From: Candidatus Neomicrothrix sp. UBA672
GTDB lineage: Bacteria > Actinomycetota > Acidimicrobiia > Acidimicrobiales > MedAcidi-G1
Length of the DNA: 11,196 nucleotides
Direction: 5' to 3'
Assembly: GCA_002299135.1 (NCBI GenBank)
Contig: DBNM01000077.1
Span: forward strand, 1 to 11,196
Shown here piece by piece: positions 6,777 through 11,196 of the stretch. Position 1 is the stretch's first letter, and the number at the start of each line of letters is the position of its first letter. The notes beneath the pieces were generated by a model. The model saw only the letters and a list, made by a program, of their open reading frames with translations, was not told the origin of the DNA and made no database searches. The position numbers were made by a program, and so were the translations under genes.

Positions 6777-8735
6777 GTGGTAGAAAAACGAAGAGATGCT
6801 GGATCTTTTGGTAAAGGAAATTCTTGGGGTCCTCAGAATATGTCTGGTCGCACATTTGGTGGAAGGTACAGACTTCAAAACATTGTAGGAACTGGCGGAT
6901 CTGGCTCCGTGTACCTAGCGACGGATTTAAGTCTGGATCGTCAAGTAGCAGTAAAAGTTCTACACACTCAACTTGCTCAATATCCAGGATTCGTAGAACG
7001 ATTTCAGACAGAAGCTAGAATTGCCGCCTCCCTTACAAGTTCTAACACAGTTCGAGTTTTCGACTGGGGAGTTGATGATCAGGCTTATCTGGTAACAGAA
7101 TACCTAGGTGGTGGGAGTCTTAGAAGCATTTTGGATAGTGGGAGGACTCTCAGCCCTTCACAAATATTGCAAATCACTCTTGAAGCATGCAGAGCTCTTG
7201 ATCATGCTCACGCGCAAGGAATAATTCACCGAGATCTCAAACCTGCGAATCTTTTATTCGGGCAAGACGGTCATTTACGCATTGCAGATTTTGGATTAGC
7301 AGCTGCATTGGCAGACGCAACCCAAGCAGAAATTTCTAATTCTGGACCACAATTAGATGAATTAGGCGGTTTACGCGGCTATGTGGGAACCGCTCGGTAC
7401 GCTTCACCTGAACAAGCCAGCGGGCTTACTTTAGGAGTTAAGTCTGATATCTATTCCTTGGCTTTGTGCATAGTCGAAGCATCCACAGGACATCTTCCTT
7501 TTGTTGAGAATACGGTTCTCGGAACTTTAAGAGCGAGAGAAGGTCAAGATGTGCCAATTCCCGAAAGTTTGGGTGCTCTAGCACCAATAGTCCAAAAATC
7601 TGGTTCTGCTAATGCAGAAGAACGACCTACAGCTGGAGAACTAGGCAGGATGTTACTTGATGTTGCGAACAAAATGGCCCGCCCAGAGCCTCTACCTTTT
7701 GTCGGACCTGGAGAGGTAGGCGCAGCTCCTCTGTCAGGTGAAGAACCTCTAGTCCCTGCAAGCGTTTCTTCTCCACCGGATCGACCTACAGAACGAATGG
7801 AAACTGTCTCCGTTCAACCTGAGCCGAAACAGGTAAATTCATCAAAACCACCAAGACGATTTTGGATAAATGCTTTAATAGCAAGCTTTTTGGTAGTTGG
7901 TGTGACCGCTGTTGGAGCTTTTCTATGGGAATCAACGAAGACAGAATCAAGAACCCTGCCTCAACTAGTGGGTTCTTCAGGAGACAGCGCAAGGGAATTA
8001 ATTGTTGCTCTTGGATGGAATGTGGAGGAACGTTTTGACCGTCTTGATAACACAGTGGAAGGGGAAGTGTTAGCGACCGAGCCCATTGGAGGGACCGCTC
8101 TAGAAGAAAACGAGACAGTTGTTTTGGTCATTTCTCTTGGTGCGGAACGCGTTCAGATACCTATTGACTTGGTAGGTAAGAGTCTTCCAGGCGCAGAAAG
8201 ATTGATTCAGTCAGCTGGCTTGGAAGTAGGTGAGATTTCATATTCTTACAGTGAAACTATAGAAGCTGGAATGATCGTGGATGTCCTTGCGCCTATGACT
8301 GAACTGCCACTAGGAGGAAGTGTTGATTTACTTGTCTCTGATGGAAGGGTCCCAGTAGTTATCCCAATAGGTCTAGAAGGCCGTGAAGTGGCCGAAGTTG
8401 AAGCGGCGTTAGAGACTTTAGGACTAATTTCACGCCGTATTGGGGTGAGAGACGAATTTGTCCCTAAAGGCTACGTAGTAGCCTTTGAACCTCCGTCACA
8501 AAGTTCTGTTAGAGGTGGTTCAGAAGTTGAAATATTAGTCTCGACTGGACCTGAGCCACGTCCTATTCCTGATGTGGTAGGGCTTTCAGTCGATGCCGCA
8601 GAATCTAGATTAGCTGCAGCTGGATTTCGTTCTATTTCAATTGATGGACCATCCGACGGTTTGATCACTAGACAAGAACCTCCTGGCACTGCTCTGGGAT
8701 TACCGGAAACCCCTATTGAATTAATCAGTGGATAA
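6777..8735 (+). CDS. Membrane Ser/Thr protein kinase with four extracellular PASTA repeats (PknB/StkP-like)
   Basis: This is a transmembrane Hanks-type kinase of 652 residues. Family members sense peptidoglycan fragments through PASTA repeats and phosphorylate cell-wall and division proteins. The kinase domain covers about 31-295: glycine loop GTGGSGSV (38-45), Lys60 (VAVK), Glu79, catalytic HRDLKPANLL with Asp153, DFG at 171-173, SPEQ at 210-213 and Arg283. A polar, Pro-rich linker (about 302-360) leads to one membrane helix (about 362-384). PASTA repeats follow at about 393-456, 458-523, 525-591 and 595-651; the last is shorter. The activation loop is long and lacks the usual TxT pair. GTG 6777 is chosen because a -10 box lies 6 bases upstream; ATG 6840 would give a shorter but still complete kinase. 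gatC follows after 38 bases. No phosphatase or penicillin-binding protein gene is adjacent. Confidence 0.95.
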   Translation: MVEKRRDAGSFGKGNSWGPQNMSGRTFGGRYRLQNIVGTGGSGSVYLATDLSLDRQVAVKVLHTQLAQYPGFVERFQTEARIAASLTSSNTVRVFDWGVDDQAYLVTEYLGGGSLRSILDSGRTLSPSQILQITLEACRALDHAHAQGIIHRDLKPANLLFGQDGHLRIADFGLAAALADATQAEISNSGPQLDELGGLRGYVGTARYASPEQASGLTLGVKSDIYSLALCIVEASTGHLPFVENTVLGTLRAREGQDVPIPESLGALAPIVQKSGSANAEERPTAGELGRMLLDVANKMARPEPLPFVGPGEVGAAPLSGEEPLVPASVSSPPDRPTERMETVSVQPEPKQVNSSKPPRRFWINALIASFLVVGVTAVGAFLWESTKTESRTLPQLVGSSGDSARELIVALGWNVEERFDRLDNTVEGEVLATEPIGGTALEENETVVLVISLGAERVQIPIDLVGKSLPGAERLIQSAGLEVGEISYSYSETIEAGMIVDVLAPMTELPLGGSVDLLVSDGRVPVVIPIGLEGREVAEVEAALETLGLISRRIGVRDEFVPKGYVVAFEPPSQSSVRGGSEVEILVSTGPEPRPIPDVVGLSVDAAESRLAAAGFRSISIDGPSDGLITRQEPPGTALGLPETPIELISG

Positions 8736-8760
8736 AAGTCTTGTTTGACGATATGTCCTC

Positions 8761-8766
8761 TACCCT
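8761..8766 (+). promoter_or_regulatory. Possible -10 box of the gatCAB operon
   Basis: TACCCT ends 7 bases before the gatC GTG at 8774, the same TANNNT arrangement as at other leading genes, so gatCAB may have its own leaderless transcript in addition to read-through from the kinase gene. A TTG-rich stretch at 8740-8746 is a possible but poorly spaced -35. No terminator hairpin is seen between the kinase and gatC. Confidence 0.45.
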
Positions 8767-8773
8767 CTGAACT

Positions 8774-9073
8774 GTGGTTCAAAGAATTTCTCGTGAAGAA
8801 GTTGCCCATGTGGCACGTTTAGCTCAACTTGCGTTGAGCGAAGATGAGTTAGATGCTTTCACATCTCAGCTAGCTGCTGTTTTAGATCATGCAGCTGATT
8901 TAGAGGCTTTGAACGTAGATGATGTTGAACCGAGCACGCACCCCTTTCCCTTGAAGAATGTTCTTCGCGGTGATGAACCCGGTGAAGGTTTTGAGGTTGA
9001 GGAAGTACTTGAAGTGGCGCCGAAAGTAGAAGAAAGACAATTCAGAGTTCCGCCGATTCTGGGGGAGTCGTAA
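8774..9073 (+). CDS. gatC: Aspartyl/glutamyl-tRNA amidotransferase subunit C
   Basis: GatC is the small subunit of GatCAB, wrapping around GatA and stabilising its contact with GatB. The complex turns Glu-tRNA(Gln) and/or Asp-tRNA(Asn) into the correctly charged tRNAs. It is 99 residues long, typical for the subunit. The hallmark N-terminal ISREEVAHVARLAQLALSED is followed by a second helix (LDAFTSQLAAVLDHAADLEAL), then the DVEPSTHPFPLKNVLRGDEP belt segment and a C-terminal EERQFRVPPILGES, which all match the family. It starts with GTG and has no Shine-Dalgarno sequence; a TACCCT box 7 bases upstream suggests a leaderless start. Its TAA stop shares one base with the gatA ATG, indicating coupled translation. 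Confidence 0.95.
   Translation: MVQRISREEVAHVARLAQLALSEDELDAFTSQLAAVLDHAADLEALNVDDVEPSTHPFPLKNVLRGDEPGEGFEVEEVLEVAPKVEERQFRVPPILGES
9061..9067 (+). promoter_or_regulatory. Ribosome binding site of gatA
   Basis: GGGGGAG lies 5 bases upstream of the gatA ATG at 9073, within the last codons of gatC. It is among the clearest Shine-Dalgarno-like sequences in the window and fixes the gatA start. It contrasts with the SD-less starts of first genes. Confidence 0.65.
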
Positions 9074-10512
9074 TGGAGGCAACAGAAATAGCAGAAAAAG
9101 TTTCGTCTGGTGAGGTAAGTGCACGCTCAGTCGTTGAGCATCATATTGAAACTATTAACAAAATTGAATCTGATGTCAACGCGTTCAATCTTGTTACTGC
9201 TGAACAAGCTTTGATAGATGCCGATGAAATAGATTCAAAAATTGCTTCTGGAGAAACATTGGGACCTTTAGCAGGAGTCCCAATTTCGATTAAAGACAAT
9301 CTTTGTACACGTGGAGTTGAGACAACGTGCAGTTCGAAAATCTTAGAAGGCTGGAAACCTCCTTATAACGCCACTGTTATAGAAAAACTTAAAGAAGCAG
9401 GGGCAGTCGTCATGGGTAAAACCAATCTAGATGAGTTTGCTATGGGTTCCTCAACAGAGAATTCTGCTTTTGGACCAACCAGAAATCCTCATAATTTGGA
9501 ACTTGTTCCAGGGGGATCATCAGGAGGTTCCGCAGCAGCTGTAGCAGCAGGGTTCTCTCCTCTTGCTCTGGGGAGTGACACCGGAGGATCCATAAGACAA
9601 CCAGCTGCTCTTTGCGGTGTTGTCGGAGTTAAGCCTACATATGGAAGAGTGTCCCGTTATGGCCTCGTCGCATTCGCGTCCAGCCTTGACCAGGTCGGTC
9701 CTTTTGCTAATACAGTTTCTGATGCTGCTTTAACTCTTGAAGTTATTAGTGGCCATGATCCAAGGGACTCCACCTCAATCCCAGAGAAACCGCTGAACAT
9801 TTCAGAAGTTTTAAATCAAGGGGTTGACGGAATGCGGATAGGGGTGATTGAGGAACTCTCCGGAAAAGGTTTAGAAGGGATTTCACCGGATGTGAGTTCT
9901 AGAGTCGAAGAAGCCATAAAAGTCTTTTCTAATGCAGGGGCAATTGTTGAATCAGCCTCGGTTCCAGCTTCTATTTACGGTCTGTCCGCCTATTACGTCA
10001 TAGCACCTGCTGAGGCATCTTCTAATCTTGCAAGATACGACGGCATACGCTTTGGTCCGAGAACGGAAGCGGCAACAACTGCAGAGACAATGACAGCTAC
10101 TCGCACAAAAGGTTTTGGTGACGAAGTAAAACGTCGAATCATGCTCGGAACTTACGCACTTTCAGCTGGATATTACGATGCCTACTACGGTAAATCTCAG
10201 AGAGTAAGGACATTAATAATGAATGATTTCGCAAAAGCTTATGAGAAATTTGACATTCTTATAAGTCCCACTGCACCAACTACAGCCTTTCCATTAGGAG
10301 ACAAAACCGCGGATCCCATGCAGATGTATTTGCAGGACGTATGTACAATCCCCTCTAATCTTGCAGGACATCCAGCCATGTCAGTTCCTTTTGGCGTTGG
10401 AGAAGATGGAATGCCCGTAGGGATCCAAATTCTTGCTCCGGCCATGGCCGAGAGAGAGATGTTTCAGGCTGCAAAAGTTCTTGAATCTGAAAGCGGTAAA
10501 GGAATTGAATAG
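9073..10512 (+). CDS. gatA: Aspartyl/glutamyl-tRNA amidotransferase subunit A (glutaminase)
   Basis: GatA is the amidase subunit: it hydrolyses glutamine and passes ammonia through a tunnel to GatB. The protein has 479 residues, normal for the family. The amidase-signature triad is complete: Lys74 in ISIKDNL, the cis-Ser Ser149 in PGGSSGGSAAAVAAG, and the nucleophile Ser173 in SDTGGSIRQPA. Other family landmarks are GKTNLDEFAMGSSTENSAFGPTRNP, GVKPTYGRVSRYG, YDGIRFG, the GYYDAYYGKSQ segment and the C-terminal NLAGHPAMSVPFG and PVGIQILAP. No signal or membrane segment is present. It overlaps gatC by one base and gatB starts 7 bases after its stop. Which misacylated tRNA is used cannot be told from this window. 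Confidence 0.97.
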   Translation: MEATEIAEKVSSGEVSARSVVEHHIETINKIESDVNAFNLVTAEQALIDADEIDSKIASGETLGPLAGVPISIKDNLCTRGVETTCSSKILEGWKPPYNATVIEKLKEAGAVVMGKTNLDEFAMGSSTENSAFGPTRNPHNLELVPGGSSGGSAAAVAAGFSPLALGSDTGGSIRQPAALCGVVGVKPTYGRVSRYGLVAFASSLDQVGPFANTVSDAALTLEVISGHDPRDSTSIPEKPLNISEVLNQGVDGMRIGVIEELSGKGLEGISPDVSSRVEEAIKVFSNAGAIVESASVPASIYGLSAYYVIAPAEASSNLARYDGIRFGPRTEAATTAETMTATRTKGFGDEVKRRIMLGTYALSAGYYDAYYGKSQRVRTLIMNDFAKAYEKFDILISPTAPTTAFPLGDKTADPMQMYLQDVCTIPSNLAGHPAMSVPFGVGEDGMPVGIQILAPAMAEREMFQAAKVLESESGKGIE

Positions 10513-10519
10513 TCTTGAG

Positions 10520-11196
10520 ATGGATGGCTGGGAAACAGTAATTGGTTTAGAGGTTCATGCAGAATTAGCTACAAAAACTAAGATGTTTTCATCAGCGCTT
10601 AATTCTTTTGGCGGAGAACCCAACAGCAACACAGACCCTGTTTCTCTTGGGTTACCTGGATCTTTACCGGTTTTGAATGAAAAAGCGGTAGAGCTAGCTA
10701 TCAGAGTGGGTTTAGCTTTGAACTGCCAAGTGCAAAAGTCAGTATTTGCACGTAAGAACTATTTTTATCCAGATATGCCTAAGGCTTATCAAATCTCACA
10801 ATTCGATTTACCTATAAACAAAGAAGGATGGTTGGAACTTCCTGATGGACGCCGAATAGGAATCGAGAGAGCTCACCTTGAGGAAGACACCGGAAAAATA
10901 ACCCATGTAGGGGGAGGGGGACGAATACATGAAGCTTCCTATTCCTTGATCGATTACAACAGATCAGGGGTCCCCCTTATTGAAATAGTTGGAGCGCCAG
11001 ACCTTAGAGGTCCTGATGATGCAAGAGACTATGTTTCTGAGCTGCGGTCAATATTAGTAACAATTGGTGCATCTGATGGAAAAATGGAAGAAGGTTCCTT
11101 GCGTGTTGACTGCAATGTGTCAGTCCGCCGAGATGAGACAGAAGAACTGGGGACACGTTGCGAAATCAAAAATATCAACTCTTTGAGATCTCTCGG
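10520..11196 (+). CDS. gatB: Aspartyl/glutamyl-tRNA amidotransferase subunit B (3' end outside window)
   Basis: GatB binds the misacylated tRNA and phosphorylates the side-chain carboxylate with ATP before ammonia from GatA replaces it. The frame runs open from the ATG at 10520 to the window edge, giving 225 complete codons of a protein usually near 480, so the helical and YqeY-like tail domains are missing here. Visible core motifs are WETVIGLEVHAEL (11-13 carry the Glu and His of the active site), FARKNYFYPDMPKAYQISQF, HLEEDTGK (119-126), SLIDYNRSGVPLIEIV and MEEGSLRVDCNVSVR, then CEIKNINS. The start is clear because conserved sequence begins at residue 4. The 7-base gap after gatA and lack of a good Shine-Dalgarno sequence suggest coupling to gatA translation. 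Confidence 0.96.
   Translation, partial: MDGWETVIGLEVHAELATKTKMFSSALNSFGGEPNSNTDPVSLGLPGSLPVLNEKAVELAIRVGLALNCQVQKSVFARKNYFYPDMPKAYQISQFDLPINKEGWLELPDGRRIGIERAHLEEDTGKITHVGGGGRIHEASYSLIDYNRSGVPLIEIVGAPDLRGPDDARDYVSELRSILVTIGASDGKMEEGSLRVDCNVSVRRDETEELGTRCEIKNINSLRSL

Larger units (their letters stand above)
6742..6779. promoter_or_regulatory. 38-bp inverted repeat holding two mirror-image divergent promoters
   Basis: The arms at 6742-6759 and 6762-6779 are reverse complements over 18 positions with a single mismatch (6754 against 6767) and a 2-base centre (AG). The outer 12 bases are CACACGTAAAGG and CCTTTACGTGTG. The repeat contains the GTG start codons of both flanking genes (6744-6742 on minus, 6777-6779 on plus). 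It also contains a -10 box for each, with the same 6-base spacer TTACGT. It could be simply a symmetric promoter pair, or also the operator of a dimeric regulator. Transcripts begun at these codons would carry only the last three bases of an arm, so it is not an RNA hairpin in normal use. Confidence 0.75.

Noticed and set aside
6742..6779. The 38-bp inverted repeat as a transcription terminator, transposon end or attachment site
   Set aside because: It lies between divergent starts, not at gene ends, has no U-tract, no flanking direct repeat and no recombinase or transposase nearby. The divergent-promoter reading explains it better.
6840..6842. ATG 6840 (MSGRTFGGRYRL) as the kinase start
   Set aside because: It would begin neatly before the kinase fold, but no ribosome binding site precedes it, whereas GTG 6777 has TAACCT at the spacing seen at other genes and belongs to the symmetric repeat.
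8471..8809. 112-codon open frame on the minus strand over the kinase PASTA end and gatC start
   Set aside because: It is antisense to conserved coding sequence of the fourth PASTA repeat and gatC and has no family resemblance; a shadow frame.
10910..10920. Two runs of five G in gatB as a slippage or phase-variation site
   Set aside because: They encode the glycine stretch expected before GRIHEASYSLIDYNR in GatB, and the frame is intact on both sides.

Overview
The window reads as a stretch of chromosome from an AT-rich, gene-dense actinobacterium, most likely an uncultured free-living lineage near Acidimicrobiia (inference). The order cysteine desulfurase, mnmA, (membrane protein), ligA, (kinase), gatC, gatA, gatB follows the actinobacterial order known from Mycobacterium (iscS, trmU ... 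ligA ... gatC, gatA, gatB). Protein details (PASTA-type kinase, GatCAB, NAD-dependent ligase) fit the same phylum. Genes fill almost all of the DNA. The three convergent pairs are separated by only 13, 0 and 4 bases. No tRNA, rRNA, CRISPR array, insertion sequence or phage gene was seen, and no stretch above 300 bases lacks a gene.

Layout: (1) 1-627, 3' part of a rhomboid intramembrane protease, entering from the left edge. (2) 641-1078 on the minus strand, a small START/SRPBCC-fold protein. (3) 1135-3296, a two-gene operon of cysteine desulfurase and MnmA, joined by an ATGA overlap, making 2-thiouridine in tRNA. (4) About 3297-4202 on the minus strand, an uncharacterised six-helix membrane protein with a soluble C-terminal domain. 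(5) About 4269-6326, NAD-dependent DNA ligase LigA. (6) 6331-6744 on the minus strand, a small membrane-anchored extracytoplasmic protein of unknown function. (7) 6777-8735, a PASTA-domain Ser/Thr kinase divergent from it. (8) 8774 to the right edge, gatC-gatA-gatB for the glutamyl/aspartyl-tRNA amidotransferase; gatB is cut by the window end.

The most interesting signals are regulatory. Six genes that begin transcription units can be read with a TANNNT -10 box ending 6-7 bases before the start codon, which predicts leaderless mRNAs. Downstream operon genes instead show Shine-Dalgarno-like sequences or stop/start overlaps. The best case lies between the anchored protein and the kinase. There, a 38-bp near-perfect inverted repeat (6742-6779) contains two mirror-image -10 boxes and ends in the GTG start codons of both genes, so the two promoters are built into one symmetric element. 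The kinase also has an unusually long activation loop that lacks the two threonines used for activation in PknB.

No obviously new defence or mobile system is present. The candidates for new biology are the kinase/anchored-protein divergent pair with its symmetric promoter, and the conserved-looking membrane protein between mnmA and ligA.
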